Source: Vesta saturnalis (Eukaryota > Arthropoda > Insecta > Coleoptera > Lampyridae). Taken from it: a stretch of DNA of 64,000 nt. The translations under genes and the position numbers were made by a program. The notes under the pieces were generated by a model. That model was not told the DNA's origin, did not search any database, and was given only the letters and a program-made list of their open reading frames with translations. The stretch lies in assembly GCA_036346205.1 (NCBI GenBank), contig JARFJB010001911.1:2122501-2186500 (forward strand). Reading direction: 5' to 3'. Within the stretch, counting starts at the first letter, position 1; every line of letters begins with the position of its first letter. Positions 1-12,544 of this stretch are shown here, piece after piece.

Positions 1-89
1 TCGTTATACACTTCAACAAAAGTACTGAGAAAGGTTTTAAATATTTTGGAATTATTTCCCCGTTACTTAATCTTTTTTATAATATGCAG

Positions 90-222
90 ATGAAAAAGCG
101 ATGCAATCTTTATCCAAGGAAAAGCTTACATCTGTTTCTATAAGTTCGGTTATGTCTAATTTTACTAAACATAATTTAACTTTGTCGGATGGTACGGAAG
201 GTCAATGGGCAGGATCCTTATA
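90..222 (+). CDS. Possible terminal exon of a host gene
   Basis: A pyrimidine-rich tract ending in AATATGCAG forms a plausible splice acceptor at 87-89. It is followed by an open frame of 43 complete codons to a TAA at 220-222 (first residues DEKAMQSLSKEK if the phase is 1). The composition, rich in Ser, Lys and Thr, looks protein-like, and no transposon motif is seen. The rest of the gene would lie left of the window. I do not recognise the product. The exon overlaps the end of an open frame on the opposite strand, so one of the two may be spurious. Confidence 0.35.
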
Positions 223-606
223 AATATCGTCTTTATGTACGCTTACTTCTTCCAACGAACACTGGCCTTCTGATTTGTTCTTGACCACAGACCCAATTGA
301 TTCAGGATTTATCTCTTCGGTTAAATCAACTTCCTTCAGAATTTTCTTTAATGAATCCTGTGCTTCGTCTAACTCGTCATCGTGGTCTCGTGATGTAATA
401 TCTGTTGCCTCTTCCGACTTTTCTGAAATTGAAAATTTTCTCAGTGAGCCACTTGCCTTTTTGGCTAACTCTTCTTTTTCGAGCTTTCTTTTTATATTGA
501 GCACCAGAAAGCTTATCAGACATCTATTTAGAATAACATTATTTATGTTTGGATACATTTCGATAAAGATAAATCTCTGCAAAACAATATTCTGCTGTTT
601 CGACAC
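202..606 (-). CDS. Unrecognised acidic ORF (134 aa)
   Basis: This minus-strand open frame has an uncharged N-terminal stretch (residues 1-40), then a charged, low-complexity segment rich in Glu, Asp, Lys and Ser (about residues 40-134). That composition is typical of a disordered tail in a real insect protein. No domain or catalytic motif is visible. It could be an exon, with the first 40 codons being read-through of intron sequence. It converges on the plus-strand exon ending at 222, overlapping it by 21 bases. No function can be assigned. Confidence 0.35.
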   Translation of the reverse strand: MSKQQNIVLQRFIFIEMYPNINNVILNRCLISFLVLNIKRKLEKEELAKKASGSLRKFSISEKSEEATDITSRDHDDELDEAQDSLKKILKEVDLTEEINPESIGSVVKNKSEGQCSLEEVSVHKDDIYKDPAH

Positions 607-3200
607 GTTGATTTAGATTTCATATTTTGCAAACAAGCGATTCTACTTTAGTCTTTCCAATTGATAAATCACAGTTTATACCTATCGCGTTCTTTTAATT
701 AACGTTATGTTTTAAATCATTTACAAATATTTGCGTTTTTTATTTTAAAGAAACATATAAATTTATCCTACTAGTTATGTAACCGTGCGTAAGAAAAAGA
801 ATATACTATAAAGTGTACGTTTGAAAAAATTTTCAGCCGCCGTAACTCAATGATAATCGAACAGTCGAACACAAAAATTAGGCACCAAGGAACGATATTT
901 CAACGTTGTTGCAACAGATACATTCGGAATCAAAATGACAAATTTCAACTCGGTGCGTGTATTTATAAGGTCTTAAGCAAGTTATTTCCTGTAAAATCCT
1001 ACACGGGTCGAAAAACTAACGACGTCGCGATCGAAAAAAAACGCTGGTTTCAACAAGTTACGCAGTAAGAAGTAACATGTTTACTTCGTTACAGTAATTT
1101 CAACTATATTGAATATTTTGTTATATCAGAAATAAATATGCTTTAGTATAATTATCACAACTTTATATTAAATATAATGAAAGAGTGGGAAGATTTTTGA
1201 CAGCATATGGTTTCCCGCGTATATTTAAAACAGTAGATATTATTTCTTAATTAAGTGAGATTCATAATTAAAAAGTAGAGTGAATCATTTCTAAAGGAGT
1301 TCCTCAAGCAGGAGGGGTCCTCAGTTCCGTTATATATTATTTATGTAAAGGATAAAAGGATAAAGGGAAAAAATTATATTGTTACACTTTAACGAAAAAT
1401 GACTTTGAGATTAATTTAATTAAATTAATTAATTAACTAAAATAATTCAACATTCTGTACGCATTTTCTAAACAACTGTATTCAATTTGGTTAATTCTAT
1501 TATCTATTTATCTTATAAATGGCAATCAATTTCATTAACAAAGTTTAAATTAGGCATGCTCTTAGCGCCTTTTCAAACACGTTGGAACAACTACAGATTC
1601 CCAGATATTAACACTTGGTGTTTTGTATTTGATATCTTAAGTACTGTCGTGGCACCCCCTGAACCAAAAAAAATGTGGTTTTTACTATTTCTGATATTCA
1701 CATAGAGAACGTATTTTAGTAAGGAATACCTTGGTGACTCATAATTCTGAGAAAAACGTAAAAGTCACTAGCCTGGTAATCAGAACATGAGTTAGTTCGT
1801 TTTCCTAATAAAATTGCTCCATGTAAAACAATTTGACAAACACCTCGGGCTAACAGTATTGTCGAACTTAAGAATGGAGATAATGTAGTTACCCATGTTC
1901 CCGCTTTTCAACTATTTCAGAAAAACAATACTGAAAGACGAATAAATGTAGGATTCAGCAGAAACTATCATGATACATATCGGCTCGAATTCATAAAATT
2001 GAATTTAATAACGCGAAAATCTGGTTTGATTATTTTCAAGATTTTCAACGGTGTCTGCACATGGATCACAATTTAATAATAGAAGTTTGTTCGAATTGTA
2101 CTATACGTCAAATTACCAAAATTGCATGTAACTAACGATTTTGATATCTTTTGCTAAAACTTCAGTTCAAAAAATTTGTTTGCCAAATAATTTATATTGA
2201 AAATATAGGAAGTCTTCTACCTAATAATGTGATTAGGAGGTTATCAGGAGATGGGAAGACCCGACCTTAATAGATTAAACAAACTACCTAATGGTATTTT
2301 AGAAGTTGTTATCATTTTTAAAATTGGGAATTGTAAATTTTGGTGTTGTGGTCATTCTTAAAATTAGGGGTTGTAAAGTTCGGGCAAAACAAAAAGCGTG
2401 CTCGTCACCAGTATGATAAAATGTCAAGAGTGTTGTCATATGAATTATGTTATTTTAGGTTATGATTCTTTACAGTTCCTTTAGTATAAGCGTAGTTGCT
2501 TTCTTAGTCTATTTGTGTGATTATGGGATTAATCCAATTACACATGTCAAAGTTACAGAATAAAATATAAAATAGTGGCTCCTAAATTAATTTTAGCTTA
2601 CTTAAAATTGTGCTCACAAAATGCATCCAAGGAATGAAAAGCTTGAGCAGTTAAAAGTTTCTTAATTGTTTGTTTAATCTGAAATTATCGTTATTTGAAT
2701 GACAAATACAGTACAAAGGGACTAACCGAATCAGTGGAAAGTATTCGTGTGCGTTTGTAACATGTTAAGCCTCACCTGCCCACGCACTAATGGACATCTT
2801 AATTATCAAAGAGGTTGCAGAGACTACCGGTGGGCATGATCGATTTTGGTTGTTACGTGACCACCGACGGTACTTGATTTGGTCCGAGAACGACCATCGG
2901 TGCGGTGCGTACATGCCGCTAACGTGTTAAATATGTAAAAATAAAATAGAGCAATTATTTATTTCGTTGTTAATTATTTACGAGACAAGTCCAATTTATA
3001 AAAAAAGTAAATTTAACATTTCCGACTTATAACAACTACAAATAGGTATCATTTTAACACACTGTACAACTAATTAAAACAAATTGCACTGAAACAAGTT
3101 GGGTACAATTCACAGTAAATGCCTTAAATAACTATTAGAATGACCAGCCGATGAAAGGAAATAATTCACACGATGTTCAATTACTTGATCACGAATATCT
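607..3200. other. No gene recognised
   Basis: AT-rich sequence with only short open frames and no codon pattern, transposase motif or RNA fold that I can support. Confidence 0.5.
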
Positions 3201-3218
3201 TCATAATCGCTATCTGAT

Positions 3219-4480
3219 TCATTTTGATTTATACGAATTATTACGAATAGGTGCAATATCACCATGATCGAACCTTATTTCACGATCCCACCATTTCTGA
3301 ACAAGACCTTCAGTATGTTGGATCGAGTTGTCCCACATTTCTGGTGTCACTTGCGCTAATGCTTCTTGCCACATATTTAAGCAATTTTCAACTGATTTTC
3401 CATCCCTACCTATGTGTTTATTATAATATGATTTTGTGACTCCCCATATGTGTTCAATCGGGTTAAACGTGCAATGATAGGGAGGAAGTCCAAGTACTCT
3501 ATGACCATACTTTTCCGCCAGCTGATCCACAACAAAGAGTTTTGGTGGTTTGTTTCTACAATTATACATAAAGTGATTTAATAATATTATACTTTGTACT
3601 TACTCGTAACTACTTGTAACAATTCGGTTTTTAAAAAGTGCACGTCAAATGGAATTTTTTTGTTCCGTCAACCAATCTTGAATAGCACCTTTTGTCCACG
3701 AACTGTTCGGTATTTTGATAACTACAGTGCTATGATATGATGCGTTGTCCATTACAATAACGGATGGTTGACTTAAATTCTGTAACAGCTGGTGTTCAAA
3801 CCACTGTAAAAAGTTTATTTCGTTCATTTCCCCGTGATAATCGGAATTTGGTGTTTTTGAATTAAATATCAATTCCGCACCAGGTATAAAGCCATTTTTA
3901 TTTCCAGCATGAAAAACTATATATCTAATGACAAAAATTATAATAAAATATACCATGAACATTATTTCGAACCAACCTTTTGCCATCTACTTTTGTACTT
4001 GTAACCGTTTTTAAAGTGTCATCTTGCCAAGAATGACAATCAGTGCCATTTTGTAATATCCAGGTTTGGTCTAGAAAAAGAAATTGTATAACCCTTCGTG
4101 TTTCAAACGATTGTACAATTTGAGGAAATGTATTCGTTTTAAAACAATATGGGGTAGCTCCATTAAACCGCTTCGAGGATCATTTTTTTTCCATCGAAAA
4201 CTTATGTTTCGTAATACAGTATGTAAAGACCTTCGACATCCTTCAAAAAGTTGATGGTTTTTTAATTTTTCACATAAAATTTGTACGGTACAAAACGCCT
4301 ACAAAACAAAAATTCATTGACTACAATGTCGAATCGCATCCTGGCAGAAGTTTTCAACATTGGTGATGGGTTTCGGGTGCACACGAGATCTAGCGACTCG
4401 TTGAACTACTTCATGCTTTTTAAGAGACTGCGATATTCTACTAACAGTCGCAATATTGACGTTTAAAGCTACAGCTACCC
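3219..4480 (-). pseudogene. IS630/Tc1-type DDE transposase remnant
   Basis: Read on the minus strand, pieces of a DDE_3-type transposase appear in order. A degraded helix-turn-helix segment lies near 4470-4280, a central block near 4080-3980, a catalytic block with VIVMDNASYHS (second Asp) near 3760, and a C-terminal block with GLPPYHCTFNPIEHIWG (final Glu) near 3450. Between the central and catalytic blocks, 3925-3976 on the minus strand has GT...AG ends and joins the two frames cleanly, so it looks like a 52-bp intron. A second break lies at 3570-3645. Several frameshifts make the copy inactive. The family (IS630/Tc1/mariner superfamily, DNA cut-and-paste) is clear; the exact clade is not. 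Confidence 0.75.
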
Positions 4481-4489
4481 TCTACAACA

Positions 4490-6970
4490 AGACTACGGTT
4501 AGGTTAACTACACACATTATAAAACAATACATTACCTCAGACAATGGAATAAAAGGGCCCCCTGCATTCCGTTCTTTTTTAAAGAAATCTATTAACGAAC
4601 CATCCAAGAATACGTAAATGCTTAGGACACATATTAGGCGTGGTCACACAGCTGAAAATAACACAAATTTGTTCTGAAAAGAACAGTTTCACAAAAACGA
4701 AATAGAATAAAATACGAAATGGAACTAACAAACACAATAATAAACGACAATAAATGACAGATGTCTTGGTTGCAACATTGTAATTTTATTTATGATGCTG
4801 CCAACGTATAGAATTCTTTTACCCTAGAATATTGCCTTTAATGACAATCCTAAATGTTAGTATTACATTGGTAGGTACTGCTTTTACGTCATATGTCACG
4901 TGCAACGCTTTTAGGATTGCCAGGACTTTAGTCGTGTTAGGCTTTGTGGTTATGTTGCGGTAAGTCTAACATCAAGTTTGGGATTATCGTTATTTTGTGA
5001 AGTTGGGTGTCGTGGTAATTAGGCGTTGTGATCAAACCGCATCAAGAAGTACTGAACATAGTTACCCTTCCAAAATGCAGCTGATTGTTTTACTCTATTA
5101 ATTTCGTAATAAATGGCTGCAACAACGCTCACATTTATAAATTAGGACTAAAACGTGAACTGAAAAAGTCATATAAAAGTTTTAAGCTGCGATTATTTAA
5201 AATTTAAGTATCCTTTTTTTTAATTATCGTAAAAAATATAGAAATACATTTCCAACTTGACAAATATTTTGTGTAGTTTGTTAATTCTGTGGCCTAATAT
5301 ATTTAAAACTTCAAGTTTATGTGTTACAACAAATTAAATTTTAAATTCAAACATGTTTATGTATAACACGTGATTTAAAATGCTACATTTTCAGTCTTGT
5401 GTAGGTATTCATAATATCACAAAAGGCACGTGCTGCATACTTATAGCTTTATTATGGATAAAATGAAAAATTTATTACTTCTTAACATCAAGACACAAAA
5501 TAACTTTTCTGCATAATACACATATTTTTTTAATCAAAAATTGACCTTTAGCAGATAAAAGCATATTTTCGGATTATGTATTGATCAATATATATTGCCA
5601 ATGGGAGATGTATCTTCTTTAATCTATTGTGTAAGAAGTTTCATTTTTATAAATAAAATGTTCTGCTTCAAATGTCTAAACTTCTATAATAGAATGGTAA
5701 ATTCCGGGGAACCCAACATTATCTTGTCATTACATACAGAACCGTAATTCGCAAGTATTGTAAAAAATATTATTAAATTTTAATTTAATTTTGCCTTGCA
5801 AGTATCGAATAAGTACCTATATTTTATTATAATGTATATAAGTTTTGTATTGCACACTTTTAATAATAGTGAATTTCATAAAAAAAGAGGACTGTACGTT
5901 TAACGGTCCCTTTTCTTTATTGTTAAATTCTAACTAAATACTGCTCTGTGCGTAGTAAACATGTTATCATAGTCTTTGGGTCGGGACTTCCTCCCCATGA
6001 ACAAGCACCTAGTATATTCTCTAAAGTGAGTAAATCTTATCGTGCGAGCTTCTATACATAATACGTTATTATAAACTAACGTTTACATTAACAAACCTAA
6101 CTGACAAGTGCTATGTAGGTGTATTCATTATAATAGTTAGGTCGCGTGTCACACTCGTAATTTTAGTAAAAGATGTTTCTTGATGTTCTAACAATAGAAT
6201 ATTCCAATTGCTAAAGTTTCTTTGTTATTACTGTCTGTTTGTGTTATAGTGCGTTGTTACTAATTACTTTTAGTTTAATTCGAAGTATAATTGCTCTAAC
6301 CTATGGAAAAAGAAGACGGATATGAATCAAACGATTCTGACGGTAAGTTATTGTTACAAAATTTAGGAATTCCGTATCCGTATGATGAATGTCTGAAATT
6401 TCATAGTTGGTTTAAAATAATTTATGACACTAGAAACCTTTACCTATAATCCTATACGTTCTGAATGAAAAGCATAACTAAAATATTTGTTAAATGTATT
6501 ACTCTAGAACAAATTTTATTATTTAATTACTTACTCCGGTTTGAAATATCGGTGTAACACCTTGTAATTCATTGTGAAAATTGTTTGACAAACACGTTAT
6601 TTAATCTAGCAGGTCCAAAAACCAGCTAGCAGTTACAATTATAATATAATTAGACGTTTTATTTTATCCCTTTGTAAATTTGCCAGGTACGGGTCTGCTT
6701 CATGTTCTATTCAACACACATTGGCAGATTTACGCTCCCTGGAACGACTTACGCTTTTCACTGTCATATGCGGTTTATCTTTTTACCAATTAAAAAAGGG
6801 TAATCCAAAAGCACTTAATAGTGTGATACACAACTAATGGATTTGGATAAACACGCATTTTTTTCTTTTCTTTGTAATGCTGCTTGAAACTTAAATTTTG
6901 TATGTCATTTTATTATAATTTACTAATTAAAATGAAATATTTGTTACGATTTAATCTTAATACCTACATA
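4490..6970. other. No gene recognised
   Basis: AT-rich sequence without a supportable ORF. A short candidate first exon at 6303-6342 was considered and not accepted. Confidence 0.5.
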
Positions 6971-6972
6971 TA

Positions 6973-8224
6973 CTAAGTCACATAGAAAGAAGAACACCCA
7001 GTAATAATGAATATATTTGTTTATGTTAAAATTAAAAACCATACATTTTTAGCCATATTACTCTAGCAGTTTTTGCGTTATTCTCTTTGAAAAACATTTA
7101 CGATCACGTAGCCTTAAAACCATTTGTAACTACAGTTGTCATTTAAGACGTGTAAAACATATTACAAAATGTTCGGCAGTTAAGCTGGTTTGCCTATGAG
7201 AGATATAGCCGATAGAACGCAACGGAGTTTAAACACTGTGGCAGTCTGTGTTCGGACATGGAACCAAGAGGACTGTACACGAAGAGCGAGAGGTACAGGA
7301 CGTCCTCGAAGAACCAGAGAAGCCGAAGATCGTCGTCTTAGAGTATTGGCTCTACAGGACCGCTTCTCGTCTACACGGGCGATTGCGGACCAGTGGTTTG
7401 CAGAACATGGCAGGGCGATTGGGATGCGAACGTTTTATCGCCGGATAAGAACCTTTAGACCCTTTTCATACCGTCCCCATTTAGTGATACCACTGATTCC
7501 TGGGCACCGACGTAATTGTCCAGCGTGGTGTAGAGAACGAGCAAATTGGGACCAAGAATGGAATTTAATTTGAGCATACATGACGGTCGTGCAAAGGTGA
7601 GAAGATGGCGTGGTGAAAGACAATTTTCTGTGGAAAGGCATGCGCACCACACAGTTGGAGTTATGGTATGGGGGGCTATTGCTATTGGAAATAGGTCACC
7701 TTTGGTCTTCATTAGAGGTAAGATGACCGCTGCGCGCTACATCCAGGAGATCGTAGAACCCCATATTGTACCTTATGTTCAGACCATCCCCAACTGCACA
7801 TTCTAATAAGACAAGGCACGACCTCATGTTGCTAGGGCTTCTTTAGCTAATTTTGAGGCCAATTAAGTTGCTTTTTTGCCATGGCCACCGAGATCTCCTG
7901 ATCTTTCACCCATCAAGCACGTCTAGGATATTATGGGAAGAAGATTACTCAACTTACTCCACCCCCCACAAACTGTAGTGGCTCTGCAGCATAAGTTACA
8001 GATAGCATGAGATGAGATACCTCAGGGGGAAATCGATCACCTCATTAGAAGTATACCCAGACACCCTGGTGACGCAACACATTATTAAGTTTTTTGAAAA
8101 AGTTAACAGTTTAATTTTTATTAAATTTTGATCATTTACTAGTCTAACTCGAATACACTTGTATAGCAAAAATTGTTCAAATAAATTGATTATTGCTGGC
8201 TGTTCTTCTTGTTATGTCACTTAG
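6973..8224 (+). mobile_element. Tc1-like DNA transposon with both ends
   Basis: The left end (CTAAGT-ACATA-AAAGAAGAACA, from 6973) recurs in inverted form at the right end (to 8224). The inverted repeats run about 40-45 bp with scattered mismatches. Both ends are flanked by TA (6971-6972 and 8225-8226), the target duplication expected of Tc1/mariner elements. The 1252-bp length and the internal transposase frame fit a near full-length copy. Transposition is unlikely because the transposase is broken. Confidence 0.8.
7190..8087 (+). pseudogene. Tc1-like transposase, frameshifted
   Basis: The N-terminal half (7190-7573) holds the paired-like DNA-binding region, including GRPRRTRE and an Arg-rich linker. 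The catalytic half resumes at 7546 in another frame, with VMVWGAIAIGNRSPLVF. Degraded blocks follow: QDKARPHVA (second Asp), then LPWPPRSPDLSPIKHV, where the usual final Glu of the PIEHVWD block is replaced. The overlap at 7546-7573 lacks the block that normally carries the first catalytic Asp, so a short deletion removed it. Further in-frame stops lie at about 7804, 7864 and 7930. It is a dead copy inside an element with recognisable ends. Confidence 0.8.
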
Positions 8225-8371
8225 TATATATTCAAAACATTGAATTTTTCCATACCGTAATAAAATCGTATTCTTACTATCTTAAAAGTTTAATATTTAC
8301 GCCAATCAATTAGTCCATACGTATCGTTTTTGTTATGGTCCTAATAACTGATAAATAACATAAAAAAGCCA

Positions 8372-8735
8372 CGTGTTTCATTCCCTACCTAAGGGGGAGG
8401 GCAGGCTGCTTGAGCTTTCCAAGCTCCTTCAGCCACAATCATGGATTCCCAACGTGCATACATTAAGTATGTATTCATGATGGGATTAAGGATAGGCACG
8501 GCCAGGAAAGGATCGGTAGGAACGGATCTAGGGTTCTGAGGGGGAAGATACTAGCCCAGCATTCGCCTAAATAGCAGCACATGGTGTGTCTATACCTAGT
8601 GGCCATGCCACTATATATGTATGAGGAAAACCCTCTGAAAAAACCTCATACAAGGTAGATAGTAACGGAAATCGAACCCATTACCTCCCGAATGCGAAGC
8701 AGGTCGTGTTACCACAACTCCACTAGCTCCGTAAA
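8372..8735 (-). mobile_element. tRNA-derived SINE
   Basis: On the minus strand the element begins with a tRNA-like head. An A-box-like segment (complement of 8712-8725) and a B-box GGGTTCGATTTCC (complement of 8667-8679) are correctly spaced for RNA polymerase III. The putative anticodon loop reads TTCGCAT. The tRNA-unrelated body continues to about 8372 and contains GC-rich segments unlike the surrounding DNA. Lack of a clear A-tail and of target duplications leaves the far boundary approximate. Confidence 0.6.
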
Positions 8736-9129
8736 TAACATAATATGTATTGCAATGTTTATCGCTCGGTAAAGTCGCCTTTATTTTTTGTAACATAGGT
8801 CGTTTAACATAAAATAACCACAGCAAAGGTGAAAACCAATCCTCTATATCCTTAATTTTTTGATCCTGTTCAGAAATTGTTCTAAAAAGTCTAAGCCTAT
8901 CTATTTCTATCTGCAATTCTTTCACTGACATGAAGCTTTAGTGTGGCTGTGGATGACATACTGCCCCAGATCATAACCGATGCCGGCATTATTTTGAATT
9001 ATTTTTTCCAAATAACAAACTTCATATTGGGCATCATCACTCTATTATATTATACGCCATTGATGAGGTGTCTAACTTTTATATTTGCCTTTATCGTGGC
9101 GTTAAAAGTGGTTTTTTGGTTCTGAAACA

Positions 9130-12100
9130 TTATCAGTTTTAAGCAGACTTTCTTTAGAAAATAGTACATTCTTTTATTAGGTTCAGAAGTATCACTTTTT
9201 GTGCCGAGTCTGTTCGTTTGATCGCCGAACGAAGTAAACCGAACAAAAACATGTCGTAACCCAGACGTACCCTATCATGAAACGTGTAATTTGTACTTGT
9301 TCGCACTAATGCAAATTCAAGAGACAAAACAATAGCTAAAGGATGCATCTTAATTTGACTGATAAGATGCTTTTATTAATTGCTTAAATTGATGTCACTG
9401 AGAATGATGCTACGTCGGCTAATGTTAGGCTTACTCCAATTAATAGCTTAAATCTCCCTTACTGGCCGTGATTAAATAATCAGAGTTGATTTACAAATCT
9501 GATCTTGAACTCGCAAAATTCTAACCTGATAAAAAAACAGTGATCGTCTAGGGGGCAAATAACCTACGTTGTGTAATGCGCAGGAGATAGGGTCGGATAA
9601 GGTTAATTTGTTGCATAAGGTGGCAGGTAATTAAATGAAACAAAACTGTAATTGAGATAAACGAGTTGCGCTACCTGGTGATTCGCTCGTCATCCTATTT
9701 ACATCGGGAGAAAAGAATCACCAAGAAAACTCCCTTTATTCCGATAATAATCACACAAAGAAAAACAAAGATCAGATAACACAAGTAATCAAAGCAATCA
9801 AAGGATTAAACATGTATCAACACTACTCTATCGGTATTAAAGGCGTACAAAGTCAATCACATTGCCTAAAACGACGTTTTGTCACAAATAAACATAAAAT
9901 CAGGTCTATAAATGGTATTCAAATTAAAGCAAAAATAAACAAGTAATAAATAACAAACAGGGGATCCTTTTGGAACCAATTCCTGTCTGCTTTTAGTTAA
10001 ATAATTACATATAAAGCATTATACAGGGTGTGGGACAACCGGACATAAACAGAACACAAAAAAAACAAAGGACATCATTAAATCAAGTTAAAAGGCGTAC
10101 CTTACAACATTTAAATATTCCCAAAATAAAATGCAAGGCAATTTCAATAACTACACATAAAGGCAATAAATATAAACAGTGTAATCGTATCCACAATAAA
10201 AGATCGTCAATCAATCTAAAAAAGGAAAAGGAAAAGTGTAATCCCTATCATGTGGCCCTTTGGTTTAACCAATCAGGACGGTTATTAACAACAAAATACA
10301 TTAAGCACTCTAGTAATACATATTACAAATTCAACCTACATAAAAAAATAACAACAGAAAATTAAACAGGTTACAGATTATTTAAGTAGACACAAATGAA
10401 AGAGGGCAAGTACGTTACACATACAAAATTGTGGATACGATCACAATAAATGATACACATGTACAGTAACAATGAATGATATAAGGTATTACACAGAAAA
10501 ACCATTCGAACTATAACCTCTGACATAAAGTCCTGCAACACCGATGCACCCACATGATTAGTACGTATTATTACCAATGCAAGATAATAACGCTCTCAAT
10601 TCTTCTTAGGCATAAAACAAAACACAAAAATATAGACATATAGGCATATAACGGTAACAAAAGGGACGTTTGTATAGATATAGATCATTTGGATCAGCTT
10701 TTCTGATTTTATACCTATGATCGTTTGTGGTTTTATCATTATAAATACAGGTTGGAATTATCAATACACAAAATAGAACACATAAAGAGAGAAAAGAGAG
10801 CGTGCTTCGCTATGTTTGCGCAATTACAATGAACACAACAGTTTTGCAGGTCCGGGTCTCAGTTTGGCTTGAACAATTTAAATAAGTAGGTAGAATGACC
10901 TTTTCTGTGTAATTTCACAGACCGTATAATCTTGTCTTTTACTTACATTATCAATGCAGGTTATCCTTTTAAGCTTTCACCAGCACAAATGTTTAAATAC
11001 TCGGATTTATCGATTAACACAAAACGACGAAAAGAAGATCTAATTTAAACAAACACGAATCGATCTCAAATCTACTCCCGCACGCTTTGAAAATTCTAAT
11101 CAGACTCTCCCTTCTAAGACCAACAAAACCGTTTTTATTCTTCCCTCACCCACTATTTTCTATATCAACTAACAAAAGCAATAAAACTATTTCGTGTGAA
11201 CGCTTTTGACTTTAATTATATAAAGAAACATTATTTCTAATTAACATGTGCAATCAACCGTAGAAACCCTGTATTTCAAATATCACATTTCAATCCCTGA
11301 ACAACCCATGCTTTGACCGCGGTGTAATTTCTTGTATAATAGTGACATGTTTATTTCAAACCGCTTTTAAAACATATTTAGTGATTTGTCTTGCCCTTCG
11401 ATAAAAGCAGTTTTCTGCCTGCAACTTAAACATCTGGTTGGGGGCCGCCCTCAGTTAAAAACCTACATAAATTTCTTACAAAACAAAGAAACACAAACCA
11501 TTCTCAAATAACCCTTATTATATAATAACCTTCAGTAATTGCCTTTTGCTATTTCGACAACAATTTCAATCGGAATATTTTCAATGTATTCATCAAATTT
11601 TCGTAGTGTGCTACCTACAAACATAAAAGTCACAATAAGTTACTTTAAACCGTATAAAATATACTATTTTTTCCAAACACACATCGTTAAAGCTCTGATT
11701 TTCCAACGCACATTTAGTGCGTAGTTTTTTAATTGTGTAAAATAGCCTTAATCTGTTCAGCGGCATTACAAGTACTTTTATTTGTTAACCTTCGACGCAA
11801 CCAGAGGGGTGTTATAAGTTTAACGTATGTATCGGTGTACCTGTGTTTCTGTGTATGTGTGTATCTATGCATCTGGGCATCTGTGCTTTTAAGCACCTGT
11901 GCACTTTGCACATGTGTATCTGTTTATCAGTCTGTAACATACCAGCTCCCAAACGAAGGAACCGATTTTGATTTAGTTTTTTACGTTTGAAAGGTGGCTT
12001 GATCGAGTGTTGCTAGCTATGATTCGAGAAAATCTGTTCAGTCGTTTGCAAATCATCACATCTTTTCTAGTTGATGAAGGAATTCGTTTATTTTCGAAAG

Positions 12101-12540
12101 GTTTTTTGTGTCGGGATTTTTTAATTTCCGCTACATGTTAGTCAATAATAAATATGCATTAACCTAACTAACTTAAGCTATGTAAAATCACGTTAACAAG
12201 CTACTAACTTGTAAAAAATGTTACAGATCAACTGTCATTAAGAGTATGTGTGTGATCCGTTGTCGTAGTAATAATTGAAGCCACGGCTAACCAGATACTC
12301 AGAAATGTCATTATAAATAAATTTATATAATAAATTCACGGTTTTAATATAATGTGCGAATGAATAACAAATAAAATATATTACATTATACGCAAGGTAA
12401 CAGTTTTTACTAGCTCCAACAGATTACAGACTCGCCTAGCGGCTCAATAAACATCTCCTCTCGTGAGCATAAACCTATTTACTACTAATAATATTAATTA
12501 TACAATGTGTCCCAAAATTAATTTCACAGGCGCGGGGTTA
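9130..12540. other. Long stretch without a recognised gene
   Basis: Open frames at 10030-10365 (111 aa, Lys/Asn/Thr-rich) and 11733-11990 resemble no family I know, and their composition follows the base bias. From about 9720 to 11280 the + strand is markedly A-rich and T-poor, unlike the flanks. Confidence 0.5.
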
Positions 12541-12544
12541 GACC

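Noticed and set aside
6303..6342. Short candidate first exon (ATG GAA AAA GAA...) ending in a consensus GTAAGT donor
   Set aside because: Only 13 codons and no downstream exon recognised; chance occurrence is likely.
7435..7712. Minus-strand ORFs within the Tc1-like element
   Set aside because: Antisense shadows of the transposase.
8930..9130. Minus-strand text ASVMIWGSMSS resembling a Tc1 transposase block
   Set aside because: Only about eleven residues match and flanking frames do not; may be a tiny Tc1 relic but not supportable.
10030..10365. 111-codon ORF in the A-rich region
   Set aside because: Lys/Asn/Thr-rich composition is what the base bias predicts; no motif or codon preference.
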